Made by a program: the position numbers and the translations under genes
The notes under the pieces: generated by a model
Databases searched by the model: none
Seen by the model: only the letters and a program-made list of their open reading frames with translations
What the model was told of the DNA's origin: nothing
Assembly (NCBI RefSeq): GCF_003721225.1
Contig: NZ_RIZI01000193.1
Coordinates: 1-64,000 of the forward strand
Direction: 5' to 3'
Length of the DNA stretch: 64,000 bases
From: Acidithiobacillus sulfuriphilus
Lineage (GTDB): Bacteria; Pseudomonadota; Gammaproteobacteria; Acidithiobacillales; Acidithiobacillaceae
Shown: one piece after another, positions 1-9,152 of the stretch
Position numbering within the stretch: the stretch's first letter is position 1
How the letters are laid out: every line of letters begins with the position of its first letter

Positions 1-1971
1 GGCGGTGTGCTTAGGTTCGGTAGCCTGAGCGGCGCTGGCTGCCGCGCCTATTTGGCAGTGGCGGGCGGCTTCGACACGCCGCTCTATCTGGGCAGTCGCG
101 CCACCTTCACGCTCGGCCAGTTCGGCGGTCACGCCGGGCGTACCCTGCGCACCGGCGATGTACTGCATTTAGGTGCCAATCCGCAGTCCCAGCCTGGGCA
201 ACGCGTGGCACCACAGGCTCTGCCGGCTTATACCGAGCATTGGGAAATTGCTGTGCGCTACGGGCCGCACGGCGCGCCGGATTTTTTTACCGACGCTGAT
301 GTGGAGATGTTCTTCGCCACCGACTGGGAGGTGCACTACAACTCCAACCGGACCGGCGTGCGACTCATCGGCCCGCGGCCCCAATGGGCGCGCAGTGACG
401 GCGGCGAGGCCGGTTTGCACCCCTCGAACATTCACGACAACGCCTACGCCATTGGCGCGGTGGACTTCACCGGTGATATGCCGATCCTGCTCGGTCCAGA
501 TGGCCCGAGCTTGGGTGGCTTTGTCTGTCCTGCGGTGATTATCGCCGCTGACCTATGGAAACTGGGCCAATTGCGGCCGGGCAACGCGGTACGCTTCAAA
601 CCCGTTAGCCTGGAAGAAGCCACCCGACTCGAACGTGCGCAAGACGCCGCGCTCGAAAGCCTGTCCACTTTTCTGGACCCGCCGCTGAACGCAGCACCGG
701 CATTGGAATCCCCCATCGTCGGCCGGTACGACACGCCACGACACCCAGTGGGGGTGACCTATCGCGTAGCCGGCGATAAATACCTGCTGGTTGAATACGG
801 GCCGCTGGTACTGGATCTGGAACTGCGCTTTCGCGTCCATGTGCTGATGGAAAACCTGCGTATGCGCAACTTGCCCGGTATCATCGATCTTACTCCAGGC
901 ATCAGATCGCTACAAATCCATTATGACAACCGCATCTTGCCGCTGGTGGAACTGCTCGATGCACTGCACCGCGCCGAAGATGAATTGCCCGCCGCGGATT
1001 TACTGGAAGTGCCCACGCGCATCGTGCATTTGCCGCTGTCCTGGGACGATCCCGCCACCCGGCTGGCCATCGAGAAATATATGGCCGGGGTACGCAAGGA
1101 TGCCCCCTGGTGCCCGTCCAACATCGAGTTCATCCGCCGTATCAACGGCCTGGACAGCATGGAGGATGTGCGCCGTATCGTGTTCGACGCCAGCTATCTG
1201 GTGCTGGGGCTGGGCGATGTGTACCTTGGCGCGCCGGTGGCTACGCCACTGGACCCGCGTCACCGCCTAGTCACCACCAAGTACAATCCAGCGCGCACCT
1301 GGACCCCGGAAAACGCCGTGGGCATCGGCGGCGCTTATCTGTGTGTTTATGGTATGGAGGGGCCTGGCGGCTACCAGTTCGTTGGCCGCACCCTGCAGAT
1401 GTGGAACCGCTGGCGGCAGACCGAGGAATTTACCGATGGCAAACCCTGGCTGCTGCGTTTTTTCGACCAGATCCGATTCTTCCCGGTCAGTACAGCAGAA
1501 CTGGAAGCCATCCGCACCGACTTCGTGCACGGCCGCTACCGCCTGGATATCCGCGAAGACACCTTTCGCCTGGCCGACTATCGCCGCTTTCTGGCCGATG
1601 AGGCTGACGATATTGCCGTATTCCGCGATCGCCAACGTCAGGCCTTCGCCGAGGAGCGCGAGCGCTGGGCCCAATCGGGCCAGGCCAACTGGATCAGCGA
1701 CGCAACCGTGGCCGAGGCCGCAAGCGACACCGAGGTGGATCTGCCCGCTGGCGCACGCCCGGTGGCTAGCCCTATCGCCGGCAGCGTATGGAAGATTCTG
1801 GTCAAAACTGGTGAACGGGTAGAGGCCAAAGATCCGCTGATTATTTTAGAGTCCATGAAAATGGAGATGACCGTCGAGGCGCCTGCCTCTGGTGTCATTG
1901 ATCGTCTGCTCTGCCGCGAAGGCGAAGCGGTTAGTGCTGGACAGAACGTGCTGATACTAAAGGAGAGCTGA
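1..1971 (+). CDS. uca: Urea carboxylase, C-terminal part (5' end outside window)
   Basis: ATP- and biotin-dependent carboxylation of urea to allophanate, the first step of the urea amidolyase route. The frame is open from base 1, so the biotin carboxylase domain lies upstream of the window. What is visible is, in order, a KipA/AHS2-like carboxyltransferase region ([21 protein letters not shown]), a KipI/AHS1-like region ([20 protein letters not shown]) and a C-terminal biotinyl domain with ESMKMEM; the biotinylated Lys codon is at 1858-1860. The family is about 1200 residues, and 656 are seen here. The stop is followed directly by the allophanate hydrolase ATG, so the two are one operon. A guanidine-specific carboxylase is an alternative that the missing half would have to exclude. 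Confidence 0.93.
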   Translation, partial: GGVLRFGSLSGAGCRAYLAVAGGFDTPLYLGSRATFTLGQFGGHAGRTLRTGDVLHLGANPQSQPGQRVAPQALPAYTEHWEIAVRYGPHGAPDFFTDADVEMFFATDWEVHYNSNRTGVRLIGPRPQWARSDGGEAGLHPSNIHDNAYAIGAVDFTGDMPILLGPDGPSLGGFVCPAVIIAADLWKLGQLRPGNAVRFKPVSLEEATRLERAQDAALESLSTFLDPPLNAAPALESPIVGRYDTPRHPVGVTYRVAGDKYLLVEYGPLVLDLELRFRVHVLMENLRMRNLPGIIDLTPGIRSLQIHYDNRILPLVELLDALHRAEDELPAADLLEVPTRIVHLPLSWDDPATRLAIEKYMAGVRKDAPWCPSNIEFIRRINGLDSMEDVRRIVFDASYLVLGLGDVYLGAPVATPLDPRHRLVTTKYNPARTWTPENAVGIGGAYLCVYGMEGPGGYQFVGRTLQMWNRWRQTEEFTDGKPWLLRFFDQIRFFPVSTAELEAIRTDFVHGRYRLDIREDTFRLADYRRFLADEADDIAVFRDRQRQAFAEERERWAQSGQANWISDATVAEAASDTEVDLPAGARPVASPIAGSVWKILVKTGERVEAKDPLIILESMKMEMTVEAPASGVIDRLLCREGEAVSAGQNVLILKES

Positions 1972-3768
1972 ATGTCTAGTAGCCTATATATACACAACTT
2001 GCTGTCAGCCTACCGCTCCGGACAACTCACCCCAACGATTTTGATGGAGCAACTGCTTGAGCGTTCCGCCAGCTATACCGATCACGCGATCTGGATTACC
2101 CCGCCGCAGCGTGAACATCTGCTCGAACGTGCGCGGGAGTTGGAAGGCCGAGGCATGGAGGAATTGCCGCTGTACGGTGTGCCTTTCGCCATCAAGGACA
2201 ACATGGATCTAGCCGACGTGCCTACCACCTGTGCCTGTCCGGACTTCGCCTATACGCCCAAGCGCTCCGCTATGGTGGTGCAGAAGCTGCTAGACGCCGG
2301 CGCCATCGCCATGGGCAAGACCAATCTCGACCAGTTTGCCACCGGCTTGAATGGCACTCGCTCGCCTTATGGCGCCTGCCGCAACGCCTTCGCTCCGGAC
2401 TATATCTCCGGTGGATCAAGCGCCGGATCGGCAGTGGCTGTAGCGCTGGGCCTGGCGAGTTTTTCATTGGGCACCGATACTGCCGGTTCCGGCCGCGTAC
2501 CGGCGGCTTTCCATAATCTTGTTGGACTCAAACCGACCTGCGGCCTGCTGTCTACCTCCGGCGTAGTGCCAGCCTGCCGTTCCCTGGACAGCGTATCGAT
2601 CTTCGCTCTGAGTGCGCAGGACGCCCAGCGGGTCTTTGCGGCTGCACTGGGGGAAGATCCTTCTGATCCTTATTCACGCACGATCCAGCCCCACGGCTTT
2701 GACTTTGGCCGTGCGCCGCGCTTTCGCTTCGGCGTGCCAGCGGCCAAGGACCTGAACTTCTTTGGGGACGACCAATACGGGCATCTGTTCGACGCAGCAG
2801 TGGCACGGCTCGAATCGCTGGGTGGCGAGCGCATCGAACTGGACTTCGCACCCTTCCTGGAAACCGCTCGTCTGCTTTACGGCGGCCCCTGGGTGGCCGA
2901 ACGTTACCAGGCCATCCGCAGCTTTATTGACGCCAATCCCGATGCACTGTTCCCAGTCACCCGCGACATCACCCTGGGGGGAGCCAAACCGCTGGCTGCA
3001 GACGCATTCGCCGCGCTCTACCGGCTACGGGAACTCAGGCGCAACTGCGACTGCATCTGGCCGCAGGTGGATTGCGTCATTACGCCTACAGCCGGCACCA
3101 TCTTTACCCGCGCCCAACTGCTGGCCGAACCCGTGGCCAGGAATACCGACCTGGGCTATTACACCAATTTCATGAATCTGCTGGATTACGCGGCGGTAGC
3201 GGTGCCGGCCGGATTCCGCCCTGACGGCCTGCCATTCGGCGTCACCCTGTTTGCCCCGGCGCATCAGGATGTGCCACTGCTACATCTGGCCGAGCGCTGG
3301 CAGTTGGCAGACTCCATGCCCAACGGCGCTGTGGAAACCATGCCGCCACCAGTGGAAACCGTACCCGCCGCAGTGCCCAGCGGCCAGGTACGGGTCGCGG
3401 TGGTCGGTGCCCACCTCAGCGGGCTACCGCTCAATCAGCAACTCACTTCACGCGGTGGCCGGCTGCTAAGCGAGACCCGCACCGCTCCCTGCTACCGGTT
3501 TTACGCCCTGCCAGATGGCAAGCGTCCCGGGCTGATTCGCGTCGCCAATGGAGGCGAGGCGATCGACTGTGAGGTGTGGGAGATGCCCACCGCAGTCTTT
3601 GGATCCTTGGTCGCCGGCATCCCCGCGCCACTGGGGATCGGTACCGTCGAACTGGCCGATGGCAGCGCGGTCAGTGGTTTCCTATGCGAAGGGATAGGTA
3701 TTACCAACGCCAGCGATATCACCAGATTCGGCGGCTGGCGTGCTTATTTGCGCTCGCTGCAGGTCTGA
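1972..3768 (+). CDS. atzF: Allophanate hydrolase
   Basis: Splits allophanate into ammonia and CO2, completing urea breakdown begun by the upstream carboxylase; cytoplasmic. 598 residues, the usual length. The N-terminal amidase-signature domain carries Lys75 (in PFAIKDNMD), the cis-Ser in GGSSAGS (Ser149/150) and the nucleophile Ser173 in GTDTAGSGR. A C-terminal domain from about residue 465 (VRVAVVGAHLSGLPLN onward) is the part specific to AtzF-type enzymes. The ATG abuts the carboxylase TGA and a purine-rich AGGAGAG lies just upstream. The last 25 bp overlap the convergent gene on the other strand. Confidence 0.95.
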   Translation: MSSSLYIHNLLSAYRSGQLTPTILMEQLLERSASYTDHAIWITPPQREHLLERARELEGRGMEELPLYGVPFAIKDNMDLADVPTTCACPDFAYTPKRSAMVVQKLLDAGAIAMGKTNLDQFATGLNGTRSPYGACRNAFAPDYISGGSSAGSAVAVALGLASFSLGTDTAGSGRVPAAFHNLVGLKPTCGLLSTSGVVPACRSLDSVSIFALSAQDAQRVFAAALGEDPSDPYSRTIQPHGFDFGRAPRFRFGVPAAKDLNFFGDDQYGHLFDAAVARLESLGGERIELDFAPFLETARLLYGGPWVAERYQAIRSFIDANPDALFPVTRDITLGGAKPLAADAFAALYRLRELRRNCDCIWPQVDCVITPTAGTIFTRAQLLAEPVARNTDLGYYTNFMNLLDYAAVAVPAGFRPDGLPFGVTLFAPAHQDVPLLHLAERWQLADSMPNGAVETMPPPVETVPAAVPSGQVRVAVVGAHLSGLPLNQQLTSRGGRLLSETRTAPCYRFYALPDGKRPGLIRVANGGEAIDCEVWEMPTAVFGSLVAGIPAPLGIGTVELADGSAVSGFLCEGIGITNASDITRFGGWRAYLRSLQV

Positions 3769-4454
3769 AGGGCCAGCATCTCGATCGGCAGTGTCAGACT
3801 CTGGCCTTCCAGCCAAGGTAGGGTGGAATGCAGGATATAGCCGGCCTGTCCGGCAATTTCGCCAAAGGAAATCTCGCAATCGGCCAGCCGGCGCAAATCG
3901 TCATCGCTAGCCATGCCCGCATGCAGTCGGTACCAGTATTTGCGGCTCTCTGCATCGGCTAGAGGACGGTCGCGCACCCGCATGAAACGCCGCCCCGCTC
4001 TCAACCACAGGATCTGCGCCCGAGCATCCGTCGACCAGCAAACATCAACCGAACCTTCCCCTTCCTCCACACGCTCCCAGCGCTCGGTGTACTCAGCCTC
4101 AACGCCGTATTCTTCGATGGCATCGGCTGTGGAGGAAAACACCATACGCCCGAGATCGCGCAGACCTATGGGGCGGTAGTCTACACAGCGTTGCCACTCG
4201 CAGGTATCGCCGTCGATCAACGTCACGCCCGCAAATCCCTCTTGGCCCAGCAGCGCTAGCAATTGCGCACGACTACAATCACTCAGCGTGACGCAGCCTG
4301 AAAAATCGGGCCGGTCCGCGGGTATGCGCAGGTCGGCATGCCAGGCGGCGGTCTGCAGCCAGAACACCAGAGTGGTGTCGTCACGGAGAATCGGCGTAGT
4401 GAGCAGTCTGCGCCGCCACAACCCCTGGTAGACAGCAGGCACGGTGTTGTTCAT
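3744..4454 (-). CDS. Conserved protein of unknown function (possible beta-barrel/HRI1-like fold)
   Basis: 236 residues from the ATG at 4454, whose A is the last base of the upstream hydrolase stop (TGATG); a longer frame upstream is unlikely because of this coupling. The N-terminus VYQGLWRRRLLTTPILRDDTTLVFWLQT and the phrase ADLRIPADRP recur in a widespread proteobacterial family that I associate only loosely with HRI1-like two-barrel proteins. No signal peptide, membrane segment or catalytic motif is evident; Trp and acidic residues are frequent. It is last in the SBP-desaturase-hydrolase run and converges on atzF. The function is unknown; a ligand-binding role is only a guess. Confidence 0.75.
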   Translation of the reverse strand: MNNTVPAVYQGLWRRRLLTTPILRDDTTLVFWLQTAAWHADLRIPADRPDFSGCVTLSDCSRAQLLALLGQEGFAGVTLIDGDTCEWQRCVDYRPIGLRDLGRMVFSSTADAIEEYGVEAEYTERWERVEEGEGSVDVCWSTDARAQILWLRAGRRFMRVRDRPLADAESRKYWYRLHAGMASDDDLRRLADCEISFGEIAGQAGYILHSTLPWLEGQSLTLPIEMLALQTCSERK

Positions 4455-5236
4455 CAGTCGTGGAACTCTGGAAATCGGCGCAGGGCCCGCCAAAAGGCCA
4501 GATCATGGTTGGGCCAGAGCCGGGCCTTTTCCTGCGCAGCCAGGTGCTTCAGCTTGCGGATACTGGCTAAGGCCTGTTCTTCGCGGTCCTGCCAGCAGAT
4601 CCCCGGCGCGATCTCGTCGCGCAGGTTTTCCTCGAGATCAGCGGCGTCGCCACAAAGGATGACCGGCGCCCCGTGAGGCAGTTCAACCCACAGCGACATG
4701 TGCCCAGCGGTATGGCCGGGGCTGGACACCGCGCGCACCCCGGGTACCAGTTCATATTCCCCGCTCATCACCTTCCAGCGATGGTCGCCGGAAAAGTCAT
4801 CGGGAAAGTACGCCGGGTCTAATCCGCTGCGCGCGGCTTCGAGTTCGTCGCCCTGGACATGGACCTCGGCGCCGCACACCTCGCACAATCCGCCGGCATG
4901 GTCGAAATGCAGATGGCCGAGAAACACCAGGTCCACGTCGGCCAAGGTCAGACCCAAGCGCGCCAGGTGATGCGGCAGGCGCTGGCCTTCACGCATATCG
5001 GGGGCCCCGAAGGCGAAGGTTTTGGGGTCGTAGTAGTGGTCCCGCTGCCGCTGGTCGGCAATCTTGCCGTAGTCGCAGCCGACATCGTAGAGGATACGCC
5101 CGTGCGCAGTCTCAATCAGATACGCGATGATCGGCGCCTCGATGACCTGGCCCTGACCGCGATGGCGGGTAGAGAGGGATTTGTCGTAACGGTGGGTGGC
5201 GGTAAGCAGCGGCCACATCCTGAGGACCTGGGTCAT
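4454..5236 (-). CDS. Metallo-beta-lactamase-fold hydrolase, AHL-lactonase (AiiA/AttM) type
   Basis: 260 residues from the ATG at 5236, chosen because AGGAG lies 5 nt upstream; an open extension to 5296 has no such site. The dinuclear metal motif HLHFDHAGG (HxHxDH) is present, followed by SSPGHTAGHMSLWV for the third metal His and CGDAADL for the bridging Asp. The length and the LYDVGCDYGKI beginning match the N-acyl-homoserine lactonase branch of the fold, which also includes other lactone and cyclic-ester hydrolases. Given its neighbours (a periplasmic binding protein and a membrane desaturase), ring opening of an imported compound is as plausible as quorum quenching. Confidence 0.85.
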   Translation of the reverse strand: MTQVLRMWPLLTATHRYDKSLSTRHRGQGQVIEAPIIAYLIETAHGRILYDVGCDYGKIADQRQRDHYYDPKTFAFGAPDMREGQRLPHHLARLGLTLADVDLVFLGHLHFDHAGGLCEVCGAEVHVQGDELEAARSGLDPAYFPDDFSGDHRWKVMSGEYELVPGVRAVSSPGHTAGHMSLWVELPHGAPVILCGDAADLEENLRDEIAPGICWQDREEQALASIRKLKHLAAQEKARLWPNHDLAFWRALRRFPEFHD

Positions 5237-5384
5237 GCGGTCTCCTGCGGCAACGCGTTGATCGCCACAGCGGCTCCGGCGAATGCCGTTTCCCAAGCAA
5301 TTGTACGGCCAATGTTACTGGCCGCTCCGGCCACCCGTGCAGTTTTCCCGGCAGGCTTGATTCGCATGGTTATTTTTATTCCAG

Positions 5385-6395
5385 CTATACCGCAGTCAAA
5401 AAGGAAACCCCAACCGCACCGTAGAAGCCATCGGCCTTGTTTGGCCCCGAGGTCACCACGCCATAGTCATCGCTAAGGATGCGCTTCACTCGGTGTGTAT
5501 GGAATCCGGAAAGCAAGCATGACATCGGAATGACCTGCTCGCCATCGTCGCCATATAGTGCATGATGCAAAGATGGCAGGCGGTACCAAGGCACTGTGGG
5601 CTTTTCATGATGGGCGTTGTGGTATGAAAAGTTGAGTAGCAGCAGATTGAGCAGTGGGTGACGCACCGAAACCAGATTAGAATAGGTATTGTTCTGCTCG
5701 TAGGCACGGTCACGTATTTTGTTGTCAGGAATACCGCCTGCCGCCAAAATGGCGAAGGCGTCGTAGGTGTGCTGGTAAGCGTCGGCGAAGCGCAGTGCAG
5801 TGATGAAAATCACATAGGCGACGAAATACAGCACTAGCGCCTTCCACGACACCCAAGCCAGCATGGCAAAAAACAACAGGCGCAATACCAGCACCGCAAT
5901 GATGCGCTTTCTGGCCGTCGCGTACTCCAGATCAATGAAGGGCAGCAGCAGCACATAAATCCGCATGATAAATTCTACTGCAGGGATGTAGGCCCACTCG
6001 AGCACCAGCACCAGGTTACGCAGCCACGAGGGACCGGCGCGCAGAAAGGACTTATAGTCGAAAGTGATCACATCGGCGCGATCACGGTGGTGCCGCATAT
6101 GCTTGCGGCGCAGATCGGCGAACGACGCATAGCAGCTTCCGTTTAGCCATCCCATGATCACACCGCAACGATGATTGGCTGCGTTGCTCCCGAATATCGT
6201 TCCATGAGCGACTTCATGGATGAAATAAGCGGAATAGATCAGGGCGTGGGCAAGCAACAGCACCCCCAAGACGTTCAGCCACCAAGGTGCGACCGTTAGC
6301 AAACCGGTCCCTACACCATAACCAGTGAATGTATAGCCGAGAGCCAGAGCATTGGGTATGGCGCCATCTATATGGCGAAATAACTGATTAGCCAT
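5385..6395 (-). CDS. Membrane fatty-acid-desaturase-family di-iron oxygenase
   Basis: 336 residues with several hydrophobic segments (for example LLTVAPWWLNVLGVLLLAHAL and LVLRLLFFAMLAWVSWKALVLYFVAYVIFI) and three histidine boxes: HEVAH, HMRHH and HNAHH, in desaturase order and spacing. Such proteins use a membrane di-iron centre with O2 to desaturate or hydroxylate. The ATG is preceded by GGAG 9 nt upstream. It sits 76 bp after a substrate-binding protein whose promoter is sigma-54 and NtrC type, so membrane-lipid adaptation is only one option; hydroxylation or oxidative cleavage of a small nitrogen compound should be considered. No electron-donor gene is adjacent. Confidence 0.88.
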   Translation of the reverse strand: MANQLFRHIDGAIPNALALGYTFTGYGVGTGLLTVAPWWLNVLGVLLLAHALIYSAYFIHEVAHGTIFGSNAANHRCGVIMGWLNGSCYASFADLRRKHMRHHRDRADVITFDYKSFLRAGPSWLRNLVLVLEWAYIPAVEFIMRIYVLLLPFIDLEYATARKRIIAVLVLRLLFFAMLAWVSWKALVLYFVAYVIFITALRFADAYQHTYDAFAILAAGGIPDNKIRDRAYEQNNTYSNLVSVRHPLLNLLLLNFSYHNAHHEKPTVPWYRLPSLHHALYGDDGEQVIPMSCLLSGFHTHRVKRILSDDYGVVTSGPNKADGFYGAVGVSFLTAV

Positions 6396-6471
6396 CTTTA
6401 TCTACTCCGAAACATTATTCGCGAGTTCGGCGGCTTTGCTACCGGTAAAATTGGCAACGGCAGTCAATTGC

Positions 6472-7473
6472 TCATTTGGCCAAACCCTTAACGAACCCAT
6501 CATCAAAGGTCAATGGCGTCGCCGGAATATGGCTAATATCTTTATCCTTGAGTTGGATTTTGCTTATGATATTTCCACTAGTATAATACGAAAGAGTAGA
6601 TTTGCTATTCGTAAATACGGCTTCCATATTCCTCAGGGGAATATTTTTAACCCCGGCGTATTGAGCTGCGGCTGATGCTGGGCTTACATGTATAGCTTTC
6701 GCAATAATTGCTATCGCTTCATTATAGTGGTTTTGCATGTAGCGCATCCCGGCGATATATCCTTCTATTACACCGCGAACCTGTTGCGGATTCGATTGTA
6801 TAAAATTAGTATTGAATGCCAACGTATCGGATATCAACCCAGGTGCATCTTTTGAGGAATAAACTACATGGAATTTTTTTCCGCCATCGAGTGAAAGGAT
6901 TTGGGATACGTGTGGCTGCCATGTAACCCCGATAGGTGTTGCGCCAGATGCAAGAACCGACGGCACCTCTCCCGCTGGAATGTTGACTTTAGTTATATCA
7001 TGAAATCCCAAATGCGATTGTTTGAGCGCGTAAGCCAGCAAGAACTCTGACGGCGTACCAAAATTATATGCCACTTTATTGCCCTTAAAATCTGAAACAT
7101 TTTTTATTGAATCAGTTGCGACGATTGCATCTGCTCCATCTGAGTAGTCAATCGGCATCACTACTTTGATTGGGAGACCCGTGGCAACGGCTGGAATGAC
7201 TTGATCATAAGTAAGAGTGCTTGCGTTAACAGCATTAGATGCTGTAGCGCCAGCCAGTAAAGCGCCATCGCTAAAATTAACCAACTTAACCTTGACACCA
7301 TATTTATCAAACAAATCAAGCTTTTCCGCAACGTAAAGCGGGCCATAACCAATCCAGTTGACGACCCCTATTTTTACGATGGGGCTTGCGTTAGCGGTCG
7401 CAGAAAAACCAACTATTGCAAGTGGTAACGCGACCAATGCACGGAGAATGTGTGTTCTGACAATGATGCCCAT
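6472..7473 (-). CDS. Periplasmic substrate-binding protein, NMT1/SsuA/TauA type
   Basis: 333 residues with an N-terminal signal peptide (hydrophobic core LRALVALPLAIVGFSATANA, cleavage predicted near residue 29). The mature start IVKIGVVNWIGYGPLYVAEK and the phrases SDGADAIVATDS and KVAYNFGTPSEFLLAYALK are typical of the nitrate/sulfonate/taurine/thiamine-precursor binding-protein superfamily. No ABC permease or ATPase gene lies beside it, so it is an orphan receptor borrowing other components, or these lie elsewhere. Purine-rich AGAGAGGGGG precedes the ATG. The ligand is unknown; the nitrogen-type promoter upstream suggests a nitrogen compound. Confidence 0.88.
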   Translation of the reverse strand: MGIIVRTHILRALVALPLAIVGFSATANASPIVKIGVVNWIGYGPLYVAEKLDLFDKYGVKVKLVNFSDGALLAGATASNAVNASTLTYDQVIPAVATGLPIKVVMPIDYSDGADAIVATDSIKNVSDFKGNKVAYNFGTPSEFLLAYALKQSHLGFHDITKVNIPAGEVPSVLASGATPIGVTWQPHVSQILSLDGGKKFHVVYSSKDAPGLISDTLAFNTNFIQSNPQQVRGVIEGYIAGMRYMQNHYNEAIAIIAKAIHVSPASAAAQYAGVKNIPLRNMEAVFTNSKSTLSYYTSGNIISKIQLKDKDISHIPATPLTFDDGFVKGLAK

Positions 7474-7512
7474 AGCAATACCCCCTCTCTTTAAGTTAAG
7501 CTAATTATATTA

Positions 7513-7528
7513 AGCAATAATCAGGCCA
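7513..7528 (-). promoter_or_regulatory. Sigma-54 promoter for SBP-desaturase unit
   Basis: Minus-strand TGGCCTGATTATTGCT: GG and GC are separated by exactly 10 bases, with TGGC and TTGCT elements, close to the RpoN consensus. The predicted start of transcription is near 7501, giving a short leader to the ATG at 7473. Confidence 0.75.
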
Positions 7529-7589
7529 TGTCGCATACAAATCTAACTTATTGATAGATTGTGATATTGTTTCGGTCGGATCTGTAGTA

Positions 7590-7639
7590 CGCACTATTAT
7601 AGGGCAATCATCGGCCATGTAGAGCACCACAATAGGGCT
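7590..7639 (-). promoter_or_regulatory. Two degenerate NtrC-type boxes
   Basis: Plus-strand CGCACTATTATAGGGCA (7590-7606) and AGCACCACAATAGGGCT (7623-7639) each match TGCACC-N5-GGTGCA imperfectly, better in the left half. They lie 62-111 bp upstream of the sigma-54 element, the normal enhancer distance. These are the weakest of the boxes in the window. Confidence 0.45.
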
Positions 7640-8149
7640 AGGAACATTCAGTGACTGATTCCATGGTGATTCAACCACCATGAGGGTCTCGGGATGTTGG
7701 AAGCTATGCCGCAGCGATCTTCGTCATCCGCTCCCACGTCACGTCATGCCGTCTTTCTGACTATGCCGCCGAAGCGTGTGCTGCCACTCATACACACCGG
7801 TAGCACGCCCCCCCTTGCCAAACCCCCTCGAATGGCTTGAGGCGATAGTGGTTATCGCCCATGTCCATACCTGCCATTACGCAACGTAGCGACACTGCTA
7901 CCGGTTGGGGGTGGCGGTCAGATGAATGGTAAAGGGCCGCAGCGCACCCCTTAGCCCATCGATGCGCAAGTGGAATCGGTAACCGCGGACCATTGCTTGC
8001 CAGCCGCCCCCACTCCCGGGACTACAAACCGTAACAGGCTTGAGAGAGTGCTCGGCCCAAGTATTGTAGCCAGTAACAGCACAGGACAGCCGCAGCAATC
8101 AGACCTATCCACCCTGTCCAAACCCTTTCATTGCCACCGCTGAACGGAT
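7640..8149. other. Intergenic stretch without a supported gene
   Basis: About 500 bp between the binding-protein control region and the DsbD-like gene. Short open frames occur on both strands but none has a start context or recognisable product. Around 7720-7790 minus-strand frames end in short peptide-like tails broken by stops and frame changes, which may be old transposase debris, but no family could be assigned. Confidence 0.4.
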
Positions 8150-8845
8150 CTAGAATATCCAGAACACATGGGTCAAGTTCAGAACGCCGAGACCGATCAC
8201 CACCACTCCCGCAGCCGCTCTTAGGCATGGGTGCTGGAGGGATGCAGCCAAGCCGCCCCCCACCAGCCCCATAAGGGCGAGGTTCGGCAGAGTGCCAAGA
8301 CCGAAAGCCATCATCAGGGCCGCGCCGCGGTCAGCGCCACCGGCGGCCATGGCCCAGATGAGAACACTGTAGACCAACCCGCAGGGCATCCACCCCCAAA
8401 GGGTTCCCAAAGCTATGGCCTGGGGAAAGGAATGCACCGGTATGAAGCGGCGCCCCAAAGGCGCGAGTCGCTTCCAGAAACCTTCCCCGAGCCGTTCCAC
8501 CACCGCCAGCCCCCGCCACCAACCGGCCAGATAAAGGCCTAAGACCAGCATGAAAAGGGCAGCCAGCACCGCCAGGGCGAGTTGGGCGTAGCGGACATTC
8601 ACCAGGTTGGCGGCGAAACTACCCACCCCTCCGGCTAGTGCCCCGGCGAAGCTGTAGCTGCCGATCCGGCCTAGGTTGTAGCCGAGCACCAAGGACCAAG
8701 CCGTAGACGGCCTGCGGCGGACCGGGCTCTGGCTGAGGCTAAAGGCTCCGACCAGACCACCACACATACCGACGCAGTGGACTCCACCCAGCAGTCCCAC
8801 CAGGAAGGCTGCAGAAAGACTCGGTCCGGTTATGCTCAGGTTCAC
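8150..8845 (-). CDS. DsbD-transmembrane-like / TauE-SafE-type membrane protein
   Basis: 231 residues with about six hydrophobic segments. The first one contains GGVHCVGMCGG, the Cys-containing signature of the DsbD_2 (urease accessory UreH-like/CcdA-like) family often annotated sulfite exporter TauE/SafE. In many proteobacteria this protein is encoded beside cbb3-oxidase copper-delivery genes, and here the preceding gene encodes a FixI-type metal-binding domain. The expected role is thiol or copper handling during metalloprotein maturation. A helping role for the nearby copper amine oxidase is attractive but only inferred from position. Confidence 0.8.
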   Translation of the reverse strand: MNLSITGPSLSAAFLVGLLGGVHCVGMCGGLVGAFSLSQSPVRRRPSTAWSLVLGYNLGRIGSYSFAGALAGGVGSFAANLVNVRYAQLALAVLAALFMLVLGLYLAGWWRGLAVVERLGEGFWKRLAPLGRRFIPVHSFPQAIALGTLWGWMPCGLVYSVLIWAMAAGGADRGAALMMAFGLGTLPNLALMGLVGGGLAASLQHPCLRAAAGVVVIGLGVLNLTHVFWIF

Positions 8846-8933
8846 TCTCTATCGCCCCTGCGGTAAGTCGCTTCAAAAGCCAACGATCCTGTTTGAGAAT
8901 CCCGCGAGATCACGCCCCACCGTACCGGCTCGG

Positions 8934-9152
8934 CTAATCTCGCGCCTTGCCCGCGTTGCCGAGCGGTTGCCCCCGTTCCGTCAATAACTGAATCAAGTAA
9001 TACGTACTTGCACATCCCAAACAGCAGAATCTGTTCTCCACACCGCCAATGCTACGGATAACCGGCCGCTTTCCCAGGGGCAACCGGCAGACCCCACAAT
9101 GAGCGGTGGCCGTGCCCATGGAGGAGTCCACCGCACCGCCGCTGCTGTCCAC
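8934..9152 (-). CDS. Small FixI/CcoI-type metal-binding domain protein, possibly a truncated copper ATPase
   Basis: 72 residues from a GTG directly after the amine oxidase stop, or 61 from an internal ATG (MGTATAHCGVC). It has HCGVCRLPL and FCCLGCAS, the cysteine pattern of the putative metal-binding domain that begins FixI/CcoI copper P-type ATPases. The ATPase body (membrane segments, DKTG) is absent, so this is either a stand-alone metallo-domain or a deletion remnant. It sits between a copper enzyme and a DsbD-like membrane protein, which fits copper handling. The start is uncertain because neither candidate has a good ribosome site. Confidence 0.55.
   Translation of the reverse strand: MDSSGGAVDSSMGTATAHCGVCRLPLGKRPVIRSIGGVENRFCCLGCASTYYLIQLLTERGQPLGNAGKARD

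Noticed and set aside
7690-7800. Possible transposase tail on the minus strand
   Set aside because: Short peptide-like stretches are broken by stops and frame changes and no family could be named, so it is mentioned only as part of the intergenic stretch.
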